Translations under genes and position numbers: made by a program
Notes under the pieces: model-generated
The model's input: only the letters and a program-made list of their open reading frames with translations
Told to the model about the DNA's origin: nothing
Databases searched by the model: none
Origin: Candidatus Sulfotelmatobacter sp.
GTDB lineage: Bacteria > Acidobacteriota > Terriglobia > Terriglobales > Acidobacteriaceae
Reading direction: 5' to 3'
Assembly: GCA_030041475.1 (NCBI GenBank)
Contig: JASHNU010000019.1
Coordinates: 62,001 to 126,000, forward strand
DNA: 64,000 nt
In this document: positions 1 through 7,742 of the stretch, one piece after another
How the letters are laid out: each line of letters starts with the position of its first letter
Position numbering within the stretch: the first letter of the stretch is position 1

Positions 1-157
1 ACAAATTTCCGCGCGGACGATTATGCGTAGCGGCATCGGCCAGCTGCTGCGCCCGGAGGATGTGATTGATGTAAAACCAGGTGCTGGCGGAAGCCAGGAC
101 TGCGGCGACGACTCCGGCGATCGTAGCTAGTACCAGTAAGGGCGGCTTCGTGCGCAA
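1..157 (-). CDS. N-terminal part of a membrane-anchored protein (cut by window edge)
   Basis: An open frame runs off the left end of the window on the minus strand. It begins with TTG at 157, preceded by an AGGAAG ribosome site about six bases upstream. The visible 52 residues start with MRTKPPLLVLATIAGVVAAV, a basic tip followed by one hydrophobic segment, as in a signal anchor or uncleaved membrane anchor. The part after the segment is hydrophilic. Nothing identifies a family. It is divergent from the membrane gene that begins at 235. The start codon is inferred from the ribosome site. Confidence 0.5.
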   Translation of the reverse strand, partial: MRTKPPLLVLATIAGVVAAVLASASTWFYINHILRAQQLADAATHNRPRGNL

Positions 158-234
158 CGTGTTCTTCCTTTGCTACTCAGAGTAACGATTCAGACCGGAC
201 CGCATCATGTTACAACTGTGGTCACATACATCGC

Positions 235-1140
235 ATGCGATGGCGAATCGCAATCTCGGCTGCAATCGGCCTGGCAAGCGGGGCATTCTGTTGGTTCCTG
301 ATGCTGCATTTTCATCAGGACGCCGCCGACTTCCGCTGGGCGCTCCGTCTGGCGCACCGGCTGCTCGCTCGCGAGAATCCTTACGATACGCCGCTGGAGC
401 AATATCCGCTGACGGCGGGCTTGTTTGCGCTGCCTTTCGTGCGTTTTCAGCCGGAGTTGGCCGCCGCGCTTTTTTGGGGCATCAGCTCTGCCCTGCTCGC
501 TTTCGGCGTCACCCGGCATGGTTATCACCGCCTGTTGATTTTCTTCGCCTATCCCTATTGGGCGGCGCTGCTTACCGTGCAATGGTCGCCGATCATCGCG
601 GCATCGGCATTTTTTCCGCTGCTGCTGCCGCTTACTTTGGCAAAGCCACAAGTGGGTCTGCCCGTACTTCTGACTCGGCCCAGCCGTCGCGGTTGGGCGG
701 CGTCCGTTCTGGTAGGCCTCGCGAGCGTAATCCTGATGCCGGGTTGGCCGCGGCTGTGGCTGCGGCAAATGGGAGGATATGAGCATTTCTTCCCGCTGCT
801 GGTGCTGCCGGGACCGTTGCTTCTGCTGGCGCTGCTCCGTTACAGGGACCGCGATGCGCGGCTTCTGTTTCTGTCGGCCATCCTGCCGCAGCGGTGGTTC
901 TTCGACAGTTTCACTCTTTGGTTGATTCCGCAGTCGCGGCGAGAAGTTGTTTGGACGGTCTTCTTCAGCTGGGGCGCCGGCATTTGGCGCTGGTATCACA
1001 TTCCGCACAGCACTACTGAAGTGGGACGGTGGACCGTCATTTTTTTCTACCTCCCGATGCTCGCGGTGGTGTTGCGGGAGCGGCGAGATCGACCTGCAAA
1101 CGCGCCTGGCGAATTGTCTGTCCCGGCCCGAATTGGATAA
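235..1140 (+). CDS. Polytopic membrane protein, GT87/DUF2029-like
   Basis: A 301-residue hydrophobic protein with roughly eight membrane segments. Near residues 40-55 it has an acidic/aromatic loop (LLARENPYDTPLEQYP), which resembles the first periplasmic loop of GT87 (DUF2029) polyprenyl-phosphate-dependent glycosyltransferases. The gene at 2295 has a similar loop (HARNPYSPAIAHE). It is short for that family (usually about 400 residues), so it may be a divergent member. It leads a run of three same-strand membrane genes (43 bases to the next). The ATG at 235 is chosen because it opens directly into a hydrophobic segment; its ribosome site is weak. Function is inferred. Confidence 0.6.
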   Translation: MRWRIAISAAIGLASGAFCWFLMLHFHQDAADFRWALRLAHRLLARENPYDTPLEQYPLTAGLFALPFVRFQPELAAALFWGISSALLAFGVTRHGYHRLLIFFAYPYWAALLTVQWSPIIAASAFFPLLLPLTLAKPQVGLPVLLTRPSRRGWAASVLVGLASVILMPGWPRLWLRQMGGYEHFFPLLVLPGPLLLLALLRYRDRDARLLFLSAILPQRWFFDSFTLWLIPQSRREVVWTVFFSWGAGIWRWYHIPHSTTEVGRWTVIFFYLPMLAVVLRERRDRPANAPGELSVPARIG

Positions 1141-1182
1141 ACCCCGGAGCCAACTTTTGGCGCGCGGAGAAGCGGCAATCCG

Positions 1183-2298
1183 ATGAAACCACGCTACTGG
1201 CATTACGCCCTCAGCCTGGTACTGTGCGCAGCGCTGGTTCCCGTTCTGCGGATCCAGCGGCTTCCGGCAAATTTTGATTGGGGTCGGCTGGCCATCGCCT
1301 ACTGGATCGTGCTTGGAGCGCAGTCCATCTCTCTGGCGGCCCTCTTGTGCGTGATCGGCGCGCCGCGTAAGCAGGTATGGGAGCCTCTGCTCGCGCGTTA
1401 CCGCAACAGCCGGCTTCGCATTGTGCCGTTGCTGTGTTTCTATGCAGTTCTTGTCTGGGCAACGACCGGGCTGGAGGCTCTGATCCTAACGGTAGATACC
1501 ATCGCGGTGCTGGAATTTTATGAGCGCCGCAAAATGCGAGGGGTGCAACAAGCGCTCGGCGCAGCTTTCCCGGCAGCTGCTTATTTTTTCTTCGGATTTC
1601 TGATGGTGCTGGCCTACAACTGCGTCATCGTCGCGTCCCGCTTCAACCCTGCCAGCGACCCGGCTCTCGCGGCCGTGGACCGCTGGATGATGCACGGTTA
1701 CTCAGTCTGGGACTTCACGCACTGGGCGGTTCATACGCTTCCCGTATCGTTCTTTCGGGCGATGGAGTTCATCTATTTCGGAATGTTCCCCCAGATTGGC
1801 GCGACAATCATCCTTCTGGCTGTCTGCGACGGCCGAGCGCGGGCGCTGCAATTCATTGGTTCGATTCTGCTGGCTTACTACATGGCCTTAGCCATCTTCT
1901 ACATTTGGCCGGCGCAGGGACCGTACTACCTCCATCCGTCGGGCTTGCCCTCCAGCCTGCGCTGTTACACGGTGCAGACCACCCTGGTCTCGCGCGCCCT
2001 AGCGCTGCACCAGCACGTCCCCATTCATCGAATCTCGACCGACTACTTCATCGAAATGCCGTGTATGCACATCGTGCAGCCGCTGATCGTTCTCTGGTTT
2101 CTTCGTCGCTGGCGGGGAGGGGTGATGGCACTTGCCGCCTATGACGCGATTCTCGTGGTGGCCATTCTCGTGCTCGAAATGCATTACCTGATTGACATTC
2201 TGGCTGGCCTGGCGGTGGCTGCCGCTGCCATTTCAATTGCGGCCGGCCCTTTCGGCCGCAAGGCAGTCGATCGAGTTCCTGCGGATGTGATGGGATGA
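1183..2298 (+). CDS. PAP2-superfamily membrane phosphatase/transferase-like protein
   Basis: A 371-residue integral membrane protein with about ten hydrophobic segments. The C-terminal third has the layout of PAP2_3 / inositolphosphotransferase-type proteins: an aromatic WPAQGPYY stretch, then a conserved-looking EMPCMHI motif with a histidine, then EMHYLIDILAG, whose His and Asp match the last PAP2 motif. Such enzymes act on lipid phosphates at the periplasmic face. The usual SxxxH motif is altered here (MPCMH), so activity is uncertain. The gene overlaps the next by four bases (ATGA), indicating translational coupling with a GT87-like glycosyltransferase and suggesting a shared role in envelope glycolipid or polyprenyl-phosphate metabolism. 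Confidence 0.7.
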   Translation: MKPRYWHYALSLVLCAALVPVLRIQRLPANFDWGRLAIAYWIVLGAQSISLAALLCVIGAPRKQVWEPLLARYRNSRLRIVPLLCFYAVLVWATTGLEALILTVDTIAVLEFYERRKMRGVQQALGAAFPAAAYFFFGFLMVLAYNCVIVASRFNPASDPALAAVDRWMMHGYSVWDFTHWAVHTLPVSFFRAMEFIYFGMFPQIGATIILLAVCDGRARALQFIGSILLAYYMALAIFYIWPAQGPYYLHPSGLPSSLRCYTVQTTLVSRALALHQHVPIHRISTDYFIEMPCMHIVQPLIVLWFLRRWRGGVMALAAYDAILVVAILVLEMHYLIDILAGLAVAAAAISIAAGPFGRKAVDRVPADVMG

Positions 2299-3590
2299 AC
2301 CATTCCCGGCCAATATCGCCGCCTGTCCTCTGGCTGCTCGTTAGCGTATGCTCGGCCGCGAGCATGGCCTGGTACGTGGGCGCTATTTGGAGCTTGAATC
2401 AGCCGCCGCGGTTCTCAGATCTTTACGCACCCTGGTGGGGAACACACGAGTTCCTGCTGCATGCTCGCAATCCCTACTCGCCGGCCATCGCCCACGAGAT
2501 TCAGAAAGTGATCTATGGTCGGTCTCTGTCTGCGACGCCGGACGACCCGCTGGCCATTGGCGGCGGATTCGCCTATCCGCTGCACACAGCTTTCTTGCTG
2601 TGGCCTACGGTTTATCTTTCATTTCCAGCGGCCAGACTGATTGTGTTCTGCGCGTCTTTGCTGGCTCCGCTGCTCAGCGTGGAGTGCTGGCTGCGGTCGC
2701 TGCAGATGAAGGTGAGGTTCGGCCTTTGGCTCACTCTGGCGTTCTTCGTTCTGGGCAGCTTTCCCTGTCTCGAAGCCCTCAAATTGCAGAACCTGAGCCT
2801 GATTGCCGCTGCGCTGATCTCGTTCGCGTTGTTTCTGTTGTCCATTGGCCGACCGGTCTTTGCTGGTGTCGTCCTCGCCTTTGCGACCTTCAAACCGCAG
2901 CTCACCATCACGCTGGTCCCCTGGCTCATATTGTGGACGGCGGCCGACTGGCGCCGCCGGCGCTCCCTGGCGTGGAGTTTCATGGGCACACTGGCCGTGC
3001 TTTTGGCCGCCGCTGAAGCGCTGCTGCCCGGGTGGATCTCCGGCTTTCTGAACGAGGTCCGCGCCTACCGCCGCTACACCTACGGCCACTCGATCCTCGA
3101 CGTCTGGTTCACTCCGACGTGGGGCGCAGTTGCCGCGGTCGTGGTGCTGGCCGCTGTCGCAGCCGTTTGCTGGCTTTGCCGTTCTGACCCTGCGACCTCG
3201 GCTAGATTCTGGTTGGCTACAAGCCTGGTGTTGGCGGCAAGTGTTGTCGTCATTCCCACGCTGGCTCCTCATGCCCAGCTGCTTTTGCTGCCTGGGTTCT
3301 TCTGCCTACTGCGCTGCACACCTTCGCCGACTGTTCGCAGGCCGTGGCTGCGGATTTTCTGCGAAACTGCCGTATGGACTTTGCTGGCCTGGCAATGGAT
3401 CGCAGCTGTTGGGCTCACGCTGGCAGGCCTCCACTACCCGGCGGCCGTTTTGCATCGCTTCTGGGAAGTCCCTCTGTATACGAGCCCGTTGGTCCCCGTT
3501 GCTGTCTTTCTGCTCCTGGGCTCGCTGGTGTCGAGTTCGAGAGAGTTGAGTTCGGGAGATCTGCTCGGCAAGGAGGAGGAGAACTCATAG
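2295..3590 (+). CDS. GT87 family (DUF2029) membrane glycosyltransferase
   Basis: A 431-residue protein with a TM segment at the N-terminus, then the loop FSDLYAPWWGTHEFLL and ARNPYSPAI typical of GT87 enzymes, which use polyprenyl-phosphate sugars as donors and place the catalytic acidic residues in this first periplasmic loop. About ten further membrane segments follow, including the conserved-looking KPQLT stretch (around residue 200) common in the family. It overlaps the upstream PAP2 gene by four bases. The acceptor cannot be predicted. The last 20 residues are hydrophilic. Confidence 0.75.
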   Translation: MNHSRPISPPVLWLLVSVCSAASMAWYVGAIWSLNQPPRFSDLYAPWWGTHEFLLHARNPYSPAIAHEIQKVIYGRSLSATPDDPLAIGGGFAYPLHTAFLLWPTVYLSFPAARLIVFCASLLAPLLSVECWLRSLQMKVRFGLWLTLAFFVLGSFPCLEALKLQNLSLIAAALISFALFLLSIGRPVFAGVVLAFATFKPQLTITLVPWLILWTAADWRRRRSLAWSFMGTLAVLLAAAEALLPGWISGFLNEVRAYRRYTYGHSILDVWFTPTWGAVAAVVVLAAVAAVCWLCRSDPATSARFWLATSLVLAASVVVIPTLAPHAQLLLLPGFFCLLRCTPSPTVRRPWLRIFCETAVWTLLAWQWIAAVGLTLAGLHYPAAVLHRFWEVPLYTSPLVPVAVFLLLGSLVSSSRELSSGDLLGKEEENS

Positions 3591-3722
3591 GCGAAGCGTC
3601 ACGCCGGCGCACCTGAACCAATCTCCGGCCTCGGGGCTTGTGAACGAATACCATTGACACGGTGGTAATCAATTTTTTGACTCCGTATGCAATAAATTAC
3701 GACTTTTGTTGATATTGCAGGG

Positions 3723-3728
3723 TATGAT
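3723..3728 (+). promoter_or_regulatory. Candidate -10 element for the flp/Tad locus
   Basis: TATGAT lies in the only AT-rich stretch (about 3660-3730) of the 258-base gap before the pilin gene. The -35 is not clear (no consensus hexamer at 17 bases). If correct, transcripts start near 3735 and have a leader of about 110 bases that contains the hairpin at 3758-3802. Confidence 0.35.
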
Positions 3729-3757
3729 TAGCGGAGTCGAGAGTTCTTGCGATCTGA

Positions 3758-3802
3758 CGCCAACCGGAGGAAGGTGTACTATTTTGCCGTTCCGGTTGGG
3801 CG
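3758..3802 (+). promoter_or_regulatory. Hairpin in the flp leader
   Basis: CCAACCGGA (3760-3768) is perfectly complementary to TCCGGTTGG (3791-3799). With one bulged G the stem extends to CGCC/GGCG. It would form in the 5' leader of the pilin mRNA, about 47 bases before the start codon. A role in mRNA stability or regulation is inferred. Confidence 0.5.
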
Positions 3803-3848
3803 GAAGGGCGCCAAGGTCACAAAAAGGTACAAAAAGGGGTAAAGGCCT

Positions 3849-4010
3849 ATGAAGTTTGTCGAGAGACTATGGTCGGATCAGGACGGACAGGACATTGCCG
3901 AGTATGCGGTCATGCTGGCCGTGATCCTGGTGATCGTGGTTGGAACGGTGCGGCTGATCGGGTCGAACGCCAATACCGTCTTCTCCAACGTCGCCAGCGC
4001 CATTCAATAG
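3849..4010 (+). CDS. flp: Flp-type class III pilin (type IVb pilin)
   Basis: A 53-residue pilin precursor. After a short basic/polar leader (MKFVERLWSDQDG) comes QDIAEYAVMLAVILVIVVG, the classic Flp motif: cleavage by a TadV/CpaA prepilin peptidase after Gly13 puts Glu at +5 and Tyr at +6, followed by a hydrophobic helix. The rest is a short polar tail ending AIQ. Length matches Flp pilins (50-70 residues). The Tad secretion genes follow directly. No prepilin peptidase gene lies in this window, so it must be elsewhere. Purine-rich sequence just before the ATG gives a modest ribosome site. It is the only pilin seen here. Confidence 0.93.
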   Translation: MKFVERLWSDQDGQDIAEYAVMLAVILVIVVGTVRLIGSNANTVFSNVASAIQ

Positions 4011-4036
4011 TACAGTCGACAATTGCATCGAGACCC

Positions 4037-4087
4037 ACGCCGAGGACTGGGTCGGCGTCGGCAGCACTGCTTTCTTACAGAGTGCTG
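4037..4087 (+). promoter_or_regulatory. Two consecutive hairpins between flp and cpaB
   Basis: First stem: ACGCCGA (4037-4043) with TCGGCGT (4052-4058), 8-base loop. Second stem: CAGCACT (4062-4068) with AGTGCTG (4081-4087), 12-base loop. Both are perfect 7-base stems, starting 27 bases after the pilin stop. Without a strong T-run they look more like a partial terminator or RNA-stabilising element, which would allow more pilin than assembly machinery. The function is inferred. Confidence 0.5.
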
Positions 4088-4115
4088 TTAAGGGAGTGGC
4101 TTTCGAGGGAGTGCC

Positions 4116-4982
4116 ATGAATCGCACACGGTTGTTGCTGATTGGAGCTTTGGCGCTGGCTCTGGGCTTCGTGGTCAGCATGTTGGTCTATAAGAATCTGC
4201 AGATAAGGTCCGGGGCGCTGAATGAGCCCGGCGTCGAAGTCATCGTCGCCGCCGATGATCTGCAAGTGGGGGCCCGGGTTGAGCCGCACGACATTAAGGT
4301 GATTCGGGTAGCGGCTAGCGATCTGCCGCCGGGTGCGCCACGCCGCAAGGCCGATGTGCTGGGGCACGGCGTTATCATACCCATCAGCAAGGGCGAATTT
4401 ATTCTGAGCAACAAGCTGGCCGGGGAAAATGCCGGGGCGGGTCTGCCCGCGCTGATTCCTCCCGGAATGCGCGCCGTTTCCGTGCGCGTGAATGAAGTGA
4501 TCTCGGTTGCCGGTTTTGTCACACCAGGCACCAGGGTGGATGTGTTGCTCACGGCAACCCCGAACGGCGGCAACGACCAGCAAACCACCACAGTTCTGCA
4601 GAACGTTGAAGTGATCGCCTCCGACAAGCGCCTGGAACGTACCGCCACAGGCGAAGCGCAGAATACCGCGGTCATCACGCTGCTGGTTACTCCCGACGAC
4701 GCGGAGCGGCTGACCCTGGCCAGTTCGGAAGGACACATTCAGCTGGCTCTGCGCAATCCGCTGGATACCCGGCAGGAGGAAGTGGCCGCCGCCAACGCCC
4801 ACGCTTTATTCCACGGCATGGCCCCGCCCGCGCCGGTTAATCCGGTTCCGGCTCATCGTGCCGTGGTCAAGACAGTCCCGCCGCCAATCCCCGCTTCGAC
4901 TGGCGTCAGTGTTGAGGTAATCAACGGAGACAAAAAACAGGAAGTCAAGTGCACCGACGAGAATTGCGGCGACGCCAAGTGA
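4116..4982 (+). CDS. cpaB: Flp pilus assembly protein CpaB/RcpC
   Basis: A 288-residue periplasmic/inner-membrane protein. An N-terminal hydrophobic segment (LLLIGALALALGFVVSMLVY) is followed by a SAF domain (VEVIVAADDLQVGARVEPHD, about residues 40-100) and an RcpC/CpaB domain with AGLPALIPPGMRAVSVRVNE and VTPGTRVDVL. In Tad systems this protein works with the secretin at the outer membrane. It follows flp and precedes the secretin gene, whose alternative upstream start would overlap the cpaB stop. The C-terminal 50 residues are proline-rich and end with a two-cysteine stretch (CTDENC), which is unusual and might form a disulfide. Confidence 0.92.
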   Translation: MNRTRLLLIGALALALGFVVSMLVYKNLQIRSGALNEPGVEVIVAADDLQVGARVEPHDIKVIRVAASDLPPGAPRRKADVLGHGVIIPISKGEFILSNKLAGENAGAGLPALIPPGMRAVSVRVNEVISVAGFVTPGTRVDVLLTATPNGGNDQQTTTVLQNVEVIASDKRLERTATGEAQNTAVITLLVTPDDAERLTLASSEGHIQLALRNPLDTRQEEVAAANAHALFHGMAPPAPVNPVPAHRAVVKTVPPPIPASTGVSVEVINGDKKQEVKCTDENCGDAK

Positions 4983-5056
4983 TGGGGAGAGAGTCCAACT
5001 TGCCAGAGGTGAAATCGCGCACCATCAAGTTTCCTCAGAGGGAGAGGAATCGGAAA

Positions 5057-6475
5057 ATGAGTGTTCGTCCGTCGTGGCCCCGTTTGTCGGGGCTTGCAGT
5101 TTGCCTGTTCGGCTTCGTCCTGGTTCTTCCAGCCTATCCGGAGCTCATGCAACAAGCCGACTCCGCCCCGCAGGCGCCGGCGACGGGAACGCCAACCGCG
5201 AACCTGCCACTGCAGGCGCAGCAGCCGCAAGGATCGGCGCCGTTGCGCGTCATGGTGGGCAAATCACTGATCATCAATACAACCGAAAGATTGCGGCGGG
5301 TCGCCATCACGGACCCGAACATTGCTTCTCCGCAGGTGGTTACGCCCACCCAGATTCTGGTGCACGGCAAATCCCCGGGGGAAGTTTCGCTCCTCATCTG
5401 GGACGAGCTGGAACGCTCCCGCAGCTTTGATCTGCGGGTCGACGTGGATGTGAGCGCCTGCGCGGATGAAGAACACCGCGTATTTCCCGACGAGCAGATT
5501 ACGGTCACGCCTTCGCGCGCCGCAATTGTTCTCTCCGGACACGTTTCCACCGAAGATGTGGCTAAGCGCGCCGGGGAGCTGGCGAGCGCCTACTCGCCCA
5601 AAGTCGTGAACGTCCTCACCTTCGGCCCGGTCGGTTCGCAGGAGGTTCTGTTGCAGGTGAAGTTCGCGGAAGTGGACCGTACTGCGATGACACAGATGGG
5701 GATCAATTTTGTATCTACCGGCGCAAGCAACACGATCGGTACGCTGACCACAGGCCAGTTTGGCGGATTCGGTACGCAGTCGATTACGCAGTCAAACGTG
5801 CCTGGCACTACGCCGACTGCCGTCACGGAAACGATTTCCAACGTTCTCAATCTGTTTCTGTTCCGCCCCGACATCAATTTCGGCGCCGTCATCGAAGCAC
5901 TGCAGACCAAGAACCTGCTTCAGATTCTGGCCGAACCAAATCTGATTGCGGTCAACGGCAAGGAAGCCAGCTTTCTGGCGGGCGGGCAGTTCCCCTTCCC
6001 CATCGTACAGCCGGGCGCAGGCTTCACCGCGGTGACGATTTCCTTTAAGGAATTCGGCGTGCGGCTGCAGTTCACTCCGGTGATCATGCCTAACGGCAAC
6101 ATCCACCTGAAGGTTGCGCCGGAAGTGAGTACCCTGGATTTCGCCGATGCACTCACGATTTCCGGGTTCACCGTGCCCGCGCTCAGCACCCGCAAAGCGG
6201 AAACCGAATTCGAATTGCAGGATGGGCAGAGTTTCGTGATCGCGGGCCTGATTGATAATCGCGTAACCGATATTTACAACAAGATCCCAGGGCTGGGCGA
6301 CATCCCGATCCTGGGTAATTTTTTCAGGAGCAAGAGCTTGCAGAAGTCGAACTCGGAACTGATGGTCCTGTGCACGGTGCGGCGTGTCTCGCCGGGAGTC
6401 GAACAGCCCGTGCCCAAGATGCCGCAGCAGTTCATCGATAAGGACAAGTTCGATAAGCCGATCAAGCAGGACTAA
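5057..6475 (+). CDS. cpaC: Tad secretin CpaC/RcpA
   Basis: Outer-membrane secretin that forms the pore for the Flp pilus. The protein (472 residues from ATG 5057) has a signal peptide (LSGLAVCLFGFVLVLPAYP), an N-terminal pilus/secretin domain (VMVGKSLIINTTERLRRVAI), a BON-like segment (AIVLSGHVSTEDVAKRAGEL), and the C-terminal secretin domain with VLLQVKFAEVDR, QILAEPNLIAVNGKEASFLA and GLGDIPILGNFF. ATG 5057 is preferred because it has a GAGAGG-type ribosome site and opens into a signal peptide. An in-frame ATG at 4982 would overlap the cpaB stop and add 25 polar residues. Confidence 0.92.
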   Translation: MSVRPSWPRLSGLAVCLFGFVLVLPAYPELMQQADSAPQAPATGTPTANLPLQAQQPQGSAPLRVMVGKSLIINTTERLRRVAITDPNIASPQVVTPTQILVHGKSPGEVSLLIWDELERSRSFDLRVDVDVSACADEEHRVFPDEQITVTPSRAAIVLSGHVSTEDVAKRAGELASAYSPKVVNVLTFGPVGSQEVLLQVKFAEVDRTAMTQMGINFVSTGASNTIGTLTTGQFGGFGTQSITQSNVPGTTPTAVTETISNVLNLFLFRPDINFGAVIEALQTKNLLQILAEPNLIAVNGKEASFLAGGQFPFPIVQPGAGFTAVTISFKEFGVRLQFTPVIMPNGNIHLKVAPEVSTLDFADALTISGFTVPALSTRKAETEFELQDGQSFVIAGLIDNRVTDIYNKIPGLGDIPILGNFFRSKSLQKSNSELMVLCTVRRVSPGVEQPVPKMPQQFIDKDKFDKPIKQD

Positions 6476-6502
6476 ATTCCCGGTACCAGTCGGGATCAAA
6501 TT

Positions 6503-6521
6503 CCGCGGCGAGAGACCGCGG
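6503..6521 (+). promoter_or_regulatory. Hairpin just upstream of cpaE
   Basis: CCGCGG (6503-6508) is repeated as CCGCGG (6516-6521) and, being self-complementary, can form a 6-base stem with a 7-base loop ten bases before the cpaE start. A translational role is possible but not shown. Confidence 0.3.
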
Positions 6522-6529
6522 GTGAAGTT

Positions 6530-7702
6530 ATGCCGGAGCTTTCAGTCGTCATCGCGGCCACGGACAACGAGCAAAGAGCGCTGCTGCAAGTACTGGTCGA
6601 TGGCACCAGCGTAGCGCGCACCGTGCACAGCTGCGCGAACTTTCCGCTGGCGGCGTCTGATCCGGTCATGCGCCGAATCCGCACGGCCAATCCTGAAGTA
6701 ACCCTGGTCGATCTACCAGCGGACAATCCATCGGCGGGTCTGCGCGCGATCGAGCTTTTGCACCAGGAGATGCCCGAGACGGCAATTTTCGCCATTGGCA
6801 CTCTGAGTCAGCCGCAGGTGATCGTCAATGCCATGCGGGCCGGCGCCCGCGAATTTGTGGAGCGGCCTACGACCACGACAGATCTGCTGGAAGCCTTCGT
6901 GCGCCTGACCGCGGCACAACGCCGCGGCCGCCAGGAGGGCCCGCGCGGCAAAGTTTTCTCGGTGATCAACGCCAAAGGTGGAAACGGCGCAACCACTGTG
7001 GCAGTGAATCTGGCGCTCGCCTTGCAGGCGTCGCATGGGCAGACTGCGCTCGTGGATTTGGCGCCCCTGGGGCACGCCGCTCTGCACATGAATCTGAAGG
7101 CGGTGTTCAGCGTGGCCGATGCTATGCGCAACCTGCACCGCATGGACGCCTCCCTTCTTGAGAGTTTCATGACCCGGCACAGCGGAGGCCTGCAACTGCT
7201 GGCCGGAACCAACGTTCCCGGCGCGGTGGATCCTTCGACCGCCGAGTTCGTGCGGCTGTTTGACATGCTGGTCACGCACTATCGCTACGTGGTGGTGGAC
7301 GCGTCCTCGCGCTTTGACGCCGCCAGCCGGCTGGTCGCCAATCTTTCGGAGACTGTGCTCCTGGTTGCGTGCAGCGACGTTGCTTCCTTGTGGAGCGCAG
7401 CGCGAGTGCAGAGATTTCTGGGTGAGACTGGCAGCCGTGATCGCGTGCGACTGGTGCTGAATCGTTTTCGCAAGGTTCCCGGCTTCAGTGAGGAAGACGC
7501 CGAGGCCGCGGTTGGCGCCAAGCTGATCTGGCGGGTGCCGAACCAGTATTTTGCAGTCTCGACCGCGATTGACCGCGGCACGCCGCTGATGGAACAACGC
7601 AATACCGAGATCGCCCGCTGCTTTGCCGGCCTGGCGCACGAATTGACGCGCGACGATACCGACACGAAGCGCGCGGCCTGGTCGTTGTTCAAGTCGGTTT
7701 AG
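6530..7702 (+). CDS. cpaE: Tad pilus localisation ATPase CpaE/TadZ
   Basis: A 390-residue ParA/MinD-like protein that places the Tad machine in the cell. An N-terminal atypical receiver-like domain (about 1-125; ELSVVIAATDNEQRALLQVL) is followed by a P-loop ATPase domain with the deviant Walker A KGGNGATTVAVNLALAL (about 147-163) and VVVDASSRFDAA in the switch/Walker B region. In the first domain the position normally held by the phosphorylated Asp is in LVDLPADNP, as seen in TadZ pseudo-receivers. It lies between the secretin and the motor ATPase. The last 13 bases including the stop are duplicated just downstream (7705-7717). Confidence 0.9.
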   Translation: MPELSVVIAATDNEQRALLQVLVDGTSVARTVHSCANFPLAASDPVMRRIRTANPEVTLVDLPADNPSAGLRAIELLHQEMPETAIFAIGTLSQPQVIVNAMRAGAREFVERPTTTTDLLEAFVRLTAAQRRGRQEGPRGKVFSVINAKGGNGATTVAVNLALALQASHGQTALVDLAPLGHAALHMNLKAVFSVADAMRNLHRMDASLLESFMTRHSGGLQLLAGTNVPGAVDPSTAEFVRLFDMLVTHYRYVVVDASSRFDAASRLVANLSETVLLVACSDVASLWSAARVQRFLGETGSRDRVRLVLNRFRKVPGFSEEDAEAAVGAKLIWRVPNQYFAVSTAIDRGTPLMEQRNTEIARCFAGLAHELTRDDTDTKRAAWSLFKSV

Positions 7703-7717
7703 TGCAAGTCGGTTTAG
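7690..7717 (+). repeat. Short tandem duplication across the cpaE stop codon
   Basis: CAAGTCGGTTTAG occurs at 7690-7702 (ending with the cpaE stop) and again at 7705-7717, a 15-base tandem unit. It looks like a slippage duplication that left a copy of the gene end in the intergenic space. Confidence 0.7.
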
Positions 7718-7742
7718 ACTGAGTTTGAGAATCTAGGGTCCA

